Below, piece after piece: positions 6,444-13,880 of a DNA stretch of 14,048 bases. The notes under the pieces are model-generated. The model was not told the DNA's origin. It was given only the letters and a program-made list of their open reading frames with translations, and did not search any database. The stretch's first letter is position 1. Every line of letters starts with the position of its first letter. Position numbers and translations under genes: made by a program. The stretch is from ARS21 sp964615505. Its GTDB lineage: Archaea; Nanobdellota; Nanobdellia; UBA10117; ARS21. The stretch spans positions 1-14,048 of the forward strand of contig CAZTOR010000007.1 in NCBI GenBank assembly GCA_964615505.1, in the 5' to 3' direction.

Positions 6444-9400
6444 TACTTCACCTTCATACTACTAATGAAAGACTCCCCCTGTTTTTTATTCATCCAAACT
6501 CCGTGTAATAATTCTGCTGAGGACATAACTGAATCTTTGTGAGAAATTATGATTAACTGAGAGTTCTTTGAGTATTCTTTCAACAATTCTGCCATCTTAT
6601 TTACATTCACTCCATCGAGAGGAGCATCAATTTCGTCTAATAAGTAAAAGGGAGAGGGATTAAATTCTGCAATTGCGAAAAGGAATGAAATTGCAACCAT
6701 TGCTCGTTCTCCTCCAGATAAAGCAGTCAAGGAATTTGCACCAGGTTTTATAACTTTTATCATAACTCCGCCATCAAACGGATTATCTTCATTTTCTAAA
6801 ATAATATTTCCTTTTACAACATCGTTGTTTATACTTGAATAAATTCTAGAAAAGTTATTTGAAATTTTGTTAAATGTTTCCATGAATACGTTTTTCTTCT
6901 TATTTTCAATTGCATTAATTACATCTGCAATAGATTGCCTCTCGGTATCTAGTTTAGTAACTCTCCAATTCAATTTTTCCCATTCTTTTCTAACTTCTTC
7001 ATAAATTTCTAATGCTTTCATATTTACGTTACCTAGCGAATTAACTTTATTCCGCATATCTGATTGTTTTTGTTTAGCTGCTTGAATTGTCTTCAAGTAA
7101 GGAAGAGTCTTTATTTTTAGATAAGGTTCAATCTCTTCTTTAATTGCAGAAAGCTCAGAATCCAATTTTGCTTTAGCAATGTTCAAAGTGTTGAATTCTT
7201 CATTTTCTCCAAGTCCTTTCAAATCAATTTCCTTTATCGAAAATTGTTCTTTCTTCAACAGATCTCCAAGCTTCGTTTTTTCAGAAAATAATTTCTTTAA
7301 TTGACCATAGAATTCTTTCTCAGCCTTTTCCATATGCCCTAACCTTGTAGTTTTAGTTTTGACATTTTCTTTTTCATTTTTTATTTGAGTATCAAATTCA
7401 ACCTTTTCCTTATCTAATCCTTGAACAACTTTGCCAATATTATTTTTCTCAGGTACCAACGCATTCTCAATTGTTGCCTCAATAGTAGCAATTTCAGCAT
7501 TCAAATTTGATCTTTCAGAATCGATTTTATCAAGATCTTTCTTCTGTTTACCAAATTGAAGCTCTTTAGATTTGGATTTCAAACTATTTCGTTCAATCTT
7601 TGTTTTTTGTAAGGAATCTGCCAAAGAATTCAATTCCTTTTCAATAGTTTTGAATCTTTCAGATCCTTTTTTCTGTTCTTTAATTAACTCCGATAATATA
7701 TTTTTCAGTTCAGCTGAACTTTCTTCAGGTTCTACAAATACACCCATTCCTGATTCAATTTCAGATTTCTGTTTTCGCATTTTAATTAATTCTTTATCAA
7801 TACTATCTCGTTCTTTCTCTAATTTTTTGACTTTATTTTTAACGTGTTCAACATTTTTAATCAAGTGTTCTACTTCATCACTCTTTGTTTTCTTAGAGAA
7901 TGAAAGACTGGTTTCTCTACGATATCCTCCGCTAATAGAACCGCTTCTGGAAAAAATATCTCCTTCTAATGTGACCATTTGGTGTTTACCAATACCTAAT
8001 CTTTTAGCCGTATCAGTATCATCTACAATAACTGTATTTCCTAAAATATTTTCATAGACTTTTTTGAATTTACTTTCAGTTTTAATCAAATTGTGCGCCA
8101 TATTTACAACACCATTTCCTCGAGGAACTGAAGAATTTGTATAGCTATTTATTTTATTTAATGGCAAAAATGTGGCTACACCTAATCTTTTTGATCGTAA
8201 GTAGTTCAAACACTTAATTGCAACTTTTTCATCTTTAACTACAATGTTTTTCAATCGACTACCTGCTGCTACTTTTAACGCGGTTGAATATTCTTCATCA
8301 ACTTCTCCTAATTGTGCAACAGTACCATATACTTCTCCCAATTTACCCTTATATCTCAGAATTGCACCAATTGCTTTATCTCTCATCAAAGCTTCATGAG
8401 ATGCATTCAATTCAAATTGTATTTTATTTAATTTAGATTCTTCATCAAGCATTTTTTTCCTAAGTTCTTTAATCTCTACAAAAATCTCAGAGTCTCTATC
8501 ACTTAAGGAATTTATTTCGATAATAGTATTTTTGTAATGTTTCTTGATGTCTTTTGTCCGTTCAATTTTCTTTTCAAGACTTAAAACTTCCTTCAACTTT
8601 TCAGTTAATGAAGTTATTTTCATAGAAATAACTTCTAAATTACCTTTTAGTGAAGCCCGCTCTTCAACATAATTATTTTTTTTATTTTCCAATTCAGAAA
8701 TATGAATCTCCTTTTTCTCAATCTTCTCTATCAATTCATTAATTGATAAACCTGAAACTCCCATTTCTTTTTTGATAGAGGCTTCTTTCGAGTCCAAATT
8801 TTTAATTTTATTTTTTAATTCTTTGAGGTCATCGTCTTTAATTTTAATTTTACCAGAAATATCTTTCAAATTTTTATCTAACTGTTTACGTCTATCTTCA
8901 ATTCTACGAATTTCATTATTTGAAGATTTAATTAGAGATTTTCCATTTTCAATATCAAATCTCAATTCTTCAATTTCTTTCTGTATTTCAAGCTGTTCTT
9001 CTCCGCCCTTTTTTTCAATTTTTCCCTCAACATCCCTAATTTTATTTTCAATGAATTCAATCTTTTTACTCGATTCATCAATTTGCGATTGAAATTTAGA
9101 ACGCTGTTTTTCAACTTTTTCTAGTTTTGAGGCAACATCCTGCCTTCTTTTATTAGCAACACCTAATTTCAAATTAAGCTCAGTTGACTTTGCAGATTTT
9201 TCTTCAGAAAGATAAGATTGATATTTTTCAGCAGTTTTTTTATCGGTTTCTAGAGAATTAAGATAAGTCTTCTTTTCATTCATGACGATTTGGACATCTC
9301 TTAATTTATTTTCAACTTTATCCAATTCTTTCAATGCAGATTCCTTTTTTCTTTCATAAACTCCAATTCCCGCAATTTCTTCAATTAATTTACGTTTATC

Positions 9401-9868
9401 TTTTCCGGACATAGATATAAATGAAGAGATATCTCCTTGTAGAATTATGTTATGCCCCTCTGGCCTAATTTGACTTAACTCCAACAATTCTAAAACTTGA
9501 GTTCGAGTTGCTCGTTTACCATTTAACCAATATTTTGTTTTTCCTTCTTTAGTAATTTCTCGAACTAATTCAACTTTCTTACTATTATTACCAAATATTC
9601 CTGAAGCATTATCGAATGTTATTGAAACAAAACCACCTTTAGACTTAGTCCCTTCTTTTGTGTAAATCAAATCGCCATAATTATCTGCTCGAATACTTTT
9701 AGTTGAAAGACGACCCAAAACAAAACAAAGTGCATCTAGCACATTAGATTTACCTGAACCGTTTGCACCTGCAATACAATTAAATCCTGGACCAAATTGC
9801 AAATTTGTATGGTTGTTAAAACTCTTAAATCCACGAAGCTTCATGTTAGTGATATATGTTTTACGCAT
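6443..9868 (-). CDS. smc: Chromosome segregation protein SMC
   Basis: SMC is the ATPase of the condensin-like complex that extrudes and organises DNA loops. The 1141 residues show the full architecture: an N-terminal head with Walker A GANGSGKSN (34-42; Pro is more usual at the Ala position) and the R-loop region SIRADNYGDLIY; a first coiled-coil arm (about 165-495); a hinge (about 505-650) with GKLGEVYGTVAQL, YSTALKVAAGSRLKNIVV and EGDIFSRSGSISGGYR; and a return coiled coil (about 650-990). The C-terminal head has the signature LSGGE (1050-1054), Walker B YLLDEIDAPLD with D1078 and E1079, and the switch histidine in IIISHKD. No break or frameshift is seen and the length is normal. It is the first gene of smc-scpA-scpB-rqcH, with a TATA box just upstream and no Shine-Dalgarno, so it is probably leaderless. 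Confidence 0.98.
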   Translation of the reverse strand: MRKTYITNMKLRGFKSFNNHTNLQFGPGFNCIAGANGSGKSNVLDALCFVLGRLSTKSIRADNYGDLIYTKEGTKSKGGFVSITFDNASGIFGNNSKKVELVREITKEGKTKYWLNGKRATRTQVLELLELSQIRPEGHNIILQGDISSFISMSGKDKRKLIEEIAGIGVYERKKESALKELDKVENKLRDVQIVMNEKKTYLNSLETDKKTAEKYQSYLSEEKSAKSTELNLKLGVANKRRQDVASKLEKVEKQRSKFQSQIDESSKKIEFIENKIRDVEGKIEKKGGEEQLEIQKEIEELRFDIENGKSLIKSSNNEIRRIEDRRKQLDKNLKDISGKIKIKDDDLKELKNKIKNLDSKEASIKKEMGVSGLSINELIEKIEKKEIHISELENKKNNYVEERASLKGNLEVISMKITSLTEKLKEVLSLEKKIERTKDIKKHYKNTIIEINSLSDRDSEIFVEIKELRKKMLDEESKLNKIQFELNASHEALMRDKAIGAILRYKGKLGEVYGTVAQLGEVDEEYSTALKVAAGSRLKNIVVKDEKVAIKCLNYLRSKRLGVATFLPLNKINSYTNSSVPRGNGVVNMAHNLIKTESKFKKVYENILGNTVIVDDTDTAKRLGIGKHQMVTLEGDIFSRSGSISGGYRRETSLSFSKKTKSDEVEHLIKNVEHVKNKVKKLEKERDSIDKELIKMRKQKSEIESGMGVFVEPEESSAELKNILSELIKEQKKGSERFKTIEKELNSLADSLQKTKIERNSLKSKSKELQFGKQKKDLDKIDSERSNLNAEIATIEATIENALVPEKNNIGKVVQGLDKEKVEFDTQIKNEKENVKTKTTRLGHMEKAEKEFYGQLKKLFSEKTKLGDLLKKEQFSIKEIDLKGLGENEEFNTLNIAKAKLDSELSAIKEEIEPYLKIKTLPYLKTIQAAKQKQSDMRNKVNSLGNVNMKALEIYEEVRKEWEKLNWRVTKLDTERQSIADVINAIENKKKNVFMETFNKISNNFSRIYSSINNDVVKGNIILENEDNPFDGGVMIKVIKPGANSLTALSGGERAMVAISFLFAIAEFNPSPFYLLDEIDAPLDGVNVNKMAELLKEYSKNSQLIIISHKDSVMSSAELLHGVWMNKKQGESFISSMKVK
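6448..6454 (-). promoter_or_regulatory. Shine-Dalgarno of scpA
   Basis: AAGGTGA on the minus strand, 4 nt before the scpA ATG, doubles as codons for the last residues of SMC (MKVK). It supports translation of scpA independent of, or reinforced by, termination of smc. Confidence 0.75.
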
Positions 9869-9887
9869 GGCTGTTTATTGACGTCGA

Positions 9888-9899
9888 GCTATAAAAAAA
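9888..9899 (-). promoter_or_regulatory. TATA box of smc, also the T-tract after aspS
   Basis: TTTTTTTATAGC on the minus strand ends 20 nt before the smc ATG and begins about 10 nt after the aspS stop codon. It can serve as a T-tract terminator for aspS and as TATA box for the smc operon. The same 12 bases precede the winged-helix gene at 12964. Confidence 0.55.
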
Positions 9900-9908
9900 C
9901 TTTGATGA

Positions 9909-11204
9909 TTAAGGACCAATTCTATCAACATCTCGAGGAAATAGAACGGCTTCCCGAATATTTGGCAATCCTAAAATAAATGCAACTAATCGGTCAATAC
10001 CCATACCAAATCCGCCGTGCGGCGGAGCCCCAAATTTGAAAGGCATAGTGTAAAATTCAAAATCTTTAGGTCTCAAACCTTTATCTTTAAGTTGTTGAAT
10101 TAGAATATCATGATTATGTTCTCTTTGACCTCCGCTAGATATTTCATTGCTGTTGTAGATTAAATCTACATATCTACCAATATTTTCATCATGCATTGCG
10201 TAAAATTTAGTAAAATTACTTGGAAAATTTGTTAAGAAAAATGAATCAGTTTTGAATTTAGATTTAACAATCTTAGCTAACTTCCGTTCAAGTTCAGTTC
10301 CAATATCTGTGCTGGGACTTATTTTCAAAAGTTTACATGCATCAGCGTAGTTGATTCGAGGGAAAGGCAATCTCGGAACAATAATCTCTTTTCCCAACAA
10401 CTCTAATTCGGCTCGTCCCTCTCTTTTTACAGTTTTTAGAATGTAGACAAGCAATCTTTCTTGCAATCGCATAATATCTTCTATACCTTCAATAAATGAC
10501 AGCTCTACGTCCAATTGCCAGAATTCAGTTAAGTGCCGATGTGTATGAGATTTTTCTGCACGATAACTAGTCCCAATTTCATAAGCTCGCTCAAAACCAC
10601 TTAACATAATTAATTGTTTGTAAAGTTGTTGACTTTGATTTAATGCAACCTTTTTACCAAAGTAAGGTAACTCAAAGAGTTCTGAACCACCTTCTGCGCC
10701 AGCACCCGATAATTTTGATGTCTGCATCTCAATAAATTTATTTTCTCTCATGAACGAGTGAATTGCAGATAAAATAATTGATCTTATTTTAAAAATTGCT
10801 AGAATTTTCGGATTCCTGAGATCAATATATCTATAATCTAATCGCTTACTCATATCAGTTTCAATTTTCTTCCCTAAAAATTCAATCGGTAGTGGAGTCG
10901 CAGCTTTAGACAACAAATTAAGTTCAATTAATTCTAATTCTTTTCCACCAGAACGAGCCTTACTTTTCTTTACTTTACCTCTAATTGAAACAACACTTTC
11001 TCTAGAAATACTTCCCAATTCTTTCATTTTAGGATATTCTGAAGTGGCAACAATTTGAAGATAGCCTTCTCTGTCTCGAAGTTTCAAAAAGGCCATTTTT
11101 CCCAAAAGTTTGCTTTGCTCAATAAATCCTGCAACAATAACTTCTTTACCGATTCGCGTTTTTTGAATATCGGAAGTTGTAACTCGTTTTGAGAGATTAA
11201 TCAT
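9909..11204 (-). CDS. aspS: Aspartyl-tRNA synthetase, archaeal type
   Basis: This class IIb synthetase charges tRNA-Asp, and in some archaea also tRNA-Asn. The 431-residue length and lack of a bacterial insertion domain fit the archaeal/eukaryotic type. An N-terminal OB-fold anticodon-binding domain spans about 1-105. The catalytic domain has motif 1 around RLDYRYIDLRNP (121-132), the flipping-loop GAGAEGGSELF (167-177), QSQQLYKQ (190-197), motif 2 YRAEKSHTHRHLTEFWQLD (214-232), and motif 3 GGFGMGIDRLVAF (397-409). The OB segment reads GFIEQ where relatives often have GWVHE; residues in this region and near ARSGG influence Asp/Asn discrimination, so I cannot say whether it is discriminating. 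It has its own TATA box between rnhB and itself, with the ATG 21 nt from the box, suggesting a leaderless message. Confidence 0.96.
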   Translation of the reverse strand: MINLSKRVTTSDIQKTRIGKEVIVAGFIEQSKLLGKMAFLKLRDREGYLQIVATSEYPKMKELGSISRESVVSIRGKVKKSKARSGGKELELIELNLLSKAATPLPIEFLGKKIETDMSKRLDYRYIDLRNPKILAIFKIRSIILSAIHSFMRENKFIEMQTSKLSGAGAEGGSELFELPYFGKKVALNQSQQLYKQLIMLSGFERAYEIGTSYRAEKSHTHRHLTEFWQLDVELSFIEGIEDIMRLQERLLVYILKTVKREGRAELELLGKEIIVPRLPFPRINYADACKLLKISPSTDIGTELERKLAKIVKSKFKTDSFFLTNFPSNFTKFYAMHDENIGRYVDLIYNSNEISSGGQREHNHDILIQQLKDKGLRPKDFEFYTMPFKFGAPPHGGFGMGIDRLVAFILGLPNIREAVLFPRDVDRIGP

Positions 11205-11224
11205 AAGATTTACTCTAAGTGAGA

Positions 11225-11236
11225 ATATTTAAGACT
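11225..11236 (-). promoter_or_regulatory. TATA/BRE-like box of aspS
   Basis: AGTCTTAAATAT on the minus strand is 21 nt upstream of the aspS ATG and touches the stop codon of rnhB. It is identical in sequence and spacing to the cca box at 2972-2983. Confidence 0.65.
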
Positions 11237-11889
11237 TACTGGAAGTCGGCCAAATTAGTTTGATTTTGTTTTTCCAAGTTTTTATATGTAGACCAACACT
11301 TTCTCAAATATTTATTTATGGGTCCTTTAAAATTATTTTTAAGGTATGCAACACAAAGCGGATCATGAGGATAACCTGACCCAACATCTGCACCAATTTC
11401 AGATTTTATTTTATCGAGTTGTCGATCTCTATAAACTTTCGCTAAAATTGACGCAGCCCCTGCAATTACATAATTCAAATCAGCTTTATGTTCTGCAATA
11501 ATTTCACATTCGATTTTCAAATGTTCTTGAATCATAAGACCAAACTTTGCCCCACCATTTGCCGGTTCAGGAGAATCAACCCAAACTTTTTTGGGAGACA
11601 ATTTGTTAATAATTTTTCCAGCAACTATTGCTTCCATTTTATTCAAATTTATACCTGAAAAATTGTAATTATCAATTTCTTGAGCACTAACTGGAATAAT
11701 CTCATAATTATCAACTATATTAATTATTTTATCATAGAGTTCTTCTCGTTGATCTTTTGTTAATAGTTTTGAATCCTTTATTCCTAATTTTTCTAATTCC
11801 GTCAATTGCTCTTTTGATGCCGTGACGCCTGCCATAACCATTGGACCAACTATTGGTCCACGACCTGCTTCATCAATACCACAAATCAT
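11236..11889 (-). CDS. rnhB: Ribonuclease HII
   Basis: RNase HII cleaves the RNA strand of RNA/DNA hybrids and 5' of single ribonucleotides in DNA, acting in primer removal and ribonucleotide repair. The start at MICGIDEAGRG gives the standard N-terminus with catalytic D6 and E7 in the DEAGRG motif. The other acidic residues are D105 (VDSPEP) and D137 in HKADLNYVIAGAASILAK. Then come KVYRDR and the GSGYPHDP block, as in archaeal enzymes. The 217-residue length is normal. A TATA-like CTTATAAATTT lies about 18-28 nt before the ATG. It is 31 nt upstream of aspS on the same strand but the aspS box at its stop suggests separate initiation. Upstream and divergent lies the initiator tRNA gene. Confidence 0.97.
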   Translation of the reverse strand: MICGIDEAGRGPIVGPMVMAGVTASKEQLTELEKLGIKDSKLLTKDQREELYDKIINIVDNYEIIPVSAQEIDNYNFSGINLNKMEAIVAGKIINKLSPKKVWVDSPEPANGGAKFGLMIQEHLKIECEIIAEHKADLNYVIAGAASILAKVYRDRQLDKIKSEIGADVGSGYPHDPLCVAYLKNNFKGPINKYLRKCWSTYKNLEKQNQTNLADFQ

Positions 11890-11906
11890 ATTTTTGCTAC
11901 CGCTTC

Positions 11907-11917
11907 AAATTTATAAG
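11907..11917 (-). promoter_or_regulatory. TATA box of rnhB
   Basis: CTTATAAATTT on the minus strand lies 18-28 nt before the rnhB ATG, with no Shine-Dalgarno in the short gap. It abuts the inverted repeat at 11918-11936. Confidence 0.6.
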
Positions 11918-11936
11918 TTTGATGACGGCCATCAAA
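11918..11936. repeat. Inverted repeat between the rnhB and tRNA-iMet promoters
   Basis: TTTGATG (11918-11924) and CATCAAA (11930-11936) are perfect 7-bp arms around ACGGC. The element lies immediately upstream of the rnhB TATA box and of the AT-rich promoter of the initiator tRNA. It could be an operator shared by the divergent promoters; this is only positional evidence. Confidence 0.4.
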
Positions 11937-11940
11937 ACAC

Positions 11941-11948
11941 TTTTAAAC
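11941..11948 (+). promoter_or_regulatory. TATA-like box of the initiator tRNA gene
   Basis: TTTTAAAC lies 21-28 nt before the first tRNA base, the expected distance for an archaeal TATA box. Confidence 0.5.
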
Positions 11949-11968
11949 CAAAAATTAAAGCTCAAACC

Positions 11969-12043
<75 letters not shown>

Positions 12044-12048
12044 TTTTT
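12044..12048 (+). terminator. T-tract after initiator tRNA
   Basis: Five T residues follow the discriminator base at once, typical of a termination signal after archaeal tRNA genes. Confidence 0.5.
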
Positions 12049-12083
12049 ATGAAAAAGATTTCAAAGTTTACTATAATCATGAG

Positions 12084-12093
12084 AATATTTTTA
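12084..12093 (+). promoter_or_regulatory. TATA-like box of the RCK membrane protein gene
   Basis: AATATTTTTA lies 24-33 nt upstream of the ATG at 12117, in an AT-rich gap following the tRNA. No Shine-Dalgarno precedes the ATG. Confidence 0.45.
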
Positions 12094-12116
12094 TTGTTCT
12101 AGAGTTACATTCATAA

Positions 12117-12920
12117 ATGGGTAAAATAAATGTTCCCAGATCAAAAATGCTACAGCGCCTAGGTGCAGGAGTAATAGGCTTATTTTTACTCATAGTACTA
12201 AGTGGTTTGATTATTGCTTCTGATCAAGATTTAACTCGAGATGAAGGTATGTTAACATCGCTGTCTATTGCAACGCATATTGAACCCGAAACTCTCGAAA
12301 ATTCTCATCTTGCATCAAAAATAATGTACGTATTTTTATCCTTTGCAGGTGAAGTTCTGGCATTCTATGTATTCTATATATTTATAGAATTCATACTTTC
12401 AGGCGAAATGAATAAAAAACTCGGGGGTGTTAAAGATATTACAATGATGAGAAATTCAAAAGATCACTATATTGTCTGCGGAGGCGGACGAGTTGGAGAA
12501 CATCTGGCTGAAAAATTAAAGAAAGAAGGTAAGAAACTTGTTATATTAGATAAAGATGAATTAAGAGTAAGTACTCTTAAACACAAAGGGTATCCTGCGC
12601 TTTTGGGATCTGCAAATGATGAAATTGCACTAAAGAATGCTGGAATCATGCATGCTCATGCACTGGCTGCAGTTATCGGAGATGATGCCGATAATCTACT
12701 TACAATTTTAACTGCAAAAGAACTAAATCCTGAATTAGCTATAGCTGCAAGAGCAAATGACGAAAACATCGTATCTAAGTTAAAACATGCAGGCGCAGAG
12801 ATTGTAATTCTTCCTGAAGTTGTCGGAGGAATGAAGTTGGCTGATGCAATTTTAGGAGATATAGATCATGGACACGTTATTCACCACCCTGAAAACTCAA
12901 AAAAGAAGAAGAGTAAATAG
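12117..12920 (+). CDS. Two-TM membrane protein with TrkA-N/RCK NAD-binding domain, no K+ selectivity filter
   Basis: The 267-residue protein has a hydrophobic helix at about 14-34, an outer loop of about 33 residues, a second helix at about 68-94, and a cytosolic RCK-N domain from about 116 to 245. The RCK domain has the dinucleotide-binding loop CGGGRVGEHLA (G122, G124, G127) and an acidic residue at the end of strand 2 (ILDKD, D145), followed by GSANDE and GDDADNLL, as in TrkA-N domains that sense NAD(H) or nucleotides. The order 2TM-RCK is that of MthK-like potassium channels. However, the loop, including SLSIATHIEPETLENSHLA where TVGYGD is expected, has no GYG-type filter. There is no RCK-C domain; the end is a lysine-rich tail. 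It may be a degenerate channel, an NAD-sensing regulator, or a subunit of another transporter. Start chosen by the upstream TATA box. Confidence 0.85.
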   Translation: MGKINVPRSKMLQRLGAGVIGLFLLIVLSGLIIASDQDLTRDEGMLTSLSIATHIEPETLENSHLASKIMYVFLSFAGEVLAFYVFYIFIEFILSGEMNKKLGGVKDITMMRNSKDHYIVCGGGRVGEHLAEKLKKEGKKLVILDKDELRVSTLKHKGYPALLGSANDEIALKNAGIMHAHALAAVIGDDADNLLTILTAKELNPELAIAARANDENIVSKLKHAGAEIVILPEVVGGMKLADAILGDIDHGHVIHHPENSKKKKSK

Positions 12921-12933
12921 TTCAACCCAGATA

Positions 12934-12945
12934 TTTTTTTATAGC
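12934..12945 (+). promoter_or_regulatory. TATA box of the winged-helix gene, also the T-tract after the RCK gene
   Basis: TTTTTTTATAGC begins 13 nt after the stop of the preceding gene and ends 19 nt before the ATG at 12964. The same 12 bases lie upstream of smc. The tract can act both as terminator and as TATA element. Confidence 0.55.
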
Positions 12946-12963
12946 ACGTAATGAAGACTGAAT

Positions 12964-13749
12964 ATGAGAGAACAAATTCTAGAGGTTGTTAAAGAGAACG
13001 GACCAATATTGCCTGTGGAAATAGTATCTAAAACTGGCGGAGATAGCTTAGTGGCTAATGCATTTCTTTCAGATTTAGTTGAAAGCGGACAATTAAAAAA
13101 AAGTGAAGAATTAATCGGATCTGTAAATTTATATTTCATTGAAGGACAAGAAGACCAAGTAAAGAAACGATTAACTGAACTAGACGTAAATCTAACTCCT
13201 AGGAAATTTTCCAAAAAACCAGTTATTAAAACAAAAGCAATTGAAGATAAACAAAAAGATTTTGCTGAAAGATTAAGTAAAATCGAAGCTGAAGAGAAAA
13301 AGAGAAATGATCAGACTCAACCAAAGAAATCCGTTATAAATTTTACCAAGAATTTAATATCTAGGGCTAAAGAAGAAGTAAGTCCAACTAAACCCATAAT
13401 TAATCCAAAACTTTCAGTAAAGAAACGAAACGAGATAACTGAAAAGTTTGAATCATTTTTTGACCAAGCAGTAAATTATCTAAATCATAGAAAATTGAAA
13501 GTTATAAATGAAAATTCTGAAAAGAAATTTTGCATAATTCAAGCACCTTCAGCAGTAGGTCCAATGAGGTTCTATGTTAGGATTTTAGAAAAGAAGAAAC
13601 TAAATAAGACAGATATCGCTGAATCATATACTTCAGCAATCGAGAAAAAAATGCCAGTTATTGTAATAACTAGTGGCGAAATTGCAAAAACCGCAAAATC
13701 TTATTTGAAAGAAATTGGCGGGCTTGTCAGAGTAAAGTCTCTAAAATAA
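12964..13749 (+). CDS. Winged-helix protein with a putative PD-(D/E)XK-like C-terminal domain, function unknown
   Basis: I do not recognise a named family. The N-terminal 60 residues look like a winged helix: REQILEVVKENGPILPVEIV, then a second helix with SLVANAFLSDLVESGQL and a wing ending in GSVNLYFIEGQEDQV, a pattern common in DPANN proteins. A charged, probably disordered linker runs from about 75 to 145. The C-terminal domain (about 150-261) has strands CIIQAPSAVGPMRFYVRIL, a Lys-rich turn, helix TDIAESYTSAIEKKMP, strand VIVITSG and helix EIAKTAKSYLKEIGG. This order resembles restriction-endonuclease-like folds (strand-strand-K-helix-strand-TxG-helix), but the usual acidic residue is replaced by R or L near VRILEKKK, so it is probably not a nuclease. 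A DNA-binding regulator is the likeliest role. The ATG fits the upstream TATA box; the earlier ATG at 12951 is out of frame. The gene ends 3 nt before the convergent tRNA-Leu. Confidence 0.8.
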   Translation: MREQILEVVKENGPILPVEIVSKTGGDSLVANAFLSDLVESGQLKKSEELIGSVNLYFIEGQEDQVKKRLTELDVNLTPRKFSKKPVIKTKAIEDKQKDFAERLSKIEAEEKKRNDQTQPKKSVINFTKNLISRAKEEVSPTKPIINPKLSVKKRNEITEKFESFFDQAVNYLNHRKLKVINENSEKKFCIIQAPSAVGPMRFYVRILEKKKLNKTDIAESYTSAIEKKMPVIVITSGEIAKTAKSYLKEIGGLVRVKSLK

Positions 13750-13752
13750 GAG

Positions 13753-13836
13753 TGCAGGTGACAGGATTCGAACCTGCGAAGGCACTAAGCCAATGGATCT
13801 TGAGTCCATCCCATTTGACCGCTCTGGAACACCTGC
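13753..13836 (-). tRNA. tRNA-Leu (anticodon CAA)
   Basis: The 84-nt minus-strand sequence folds as a class II tRNA: acceptor GCAGGTG/CACCTGC, D arm CCAGAGCGGTCAAATGG, anticodon stem ATGGA/TCCAT with loop CTCAAGA, a 15-nt variable arm with GGC/GCC pairing, T stem GCAGG/CCTGT (one G-U pair) with loop TTCGAAT, and discriminator A. The long variable arm and the CAA anticodon identify a leucine tRNA reading UUG. There is no intron and no encoded CCA. Confidence 0.96.
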
Positions 13837-13859
13837 AGTAAAATGTCCTTCTAAAAATC

Positions 13860-13867
13860 ATTTAAAA
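13860..13867 (-). promoter_or_regulatory. TATA-like box of tRNA-Leu
   Basis: TTTTAAAT on the minus strand lies 24-31 nt upstream of the first tRNA base, at the usual archaeal distance. Confidence 0.5.
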
Positions 13868-13880
13868 ACTTATCTAGATT

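Noticed and set aside
7572..8057. 161-codon plus-strand frame inside smc
   Set aside because: Ser/Phe/Leu-rich shadow of the smc coiled coil; no start signal and no recognisable domain. The same applies to 8772-9092 and 4828-5238 (opposite rqcH).
12939..13214. Minus-strand frame over the winged-helix gene start
   Set aside because: Shadow frame; the plus-strand gene has the promoter and domain pattern.
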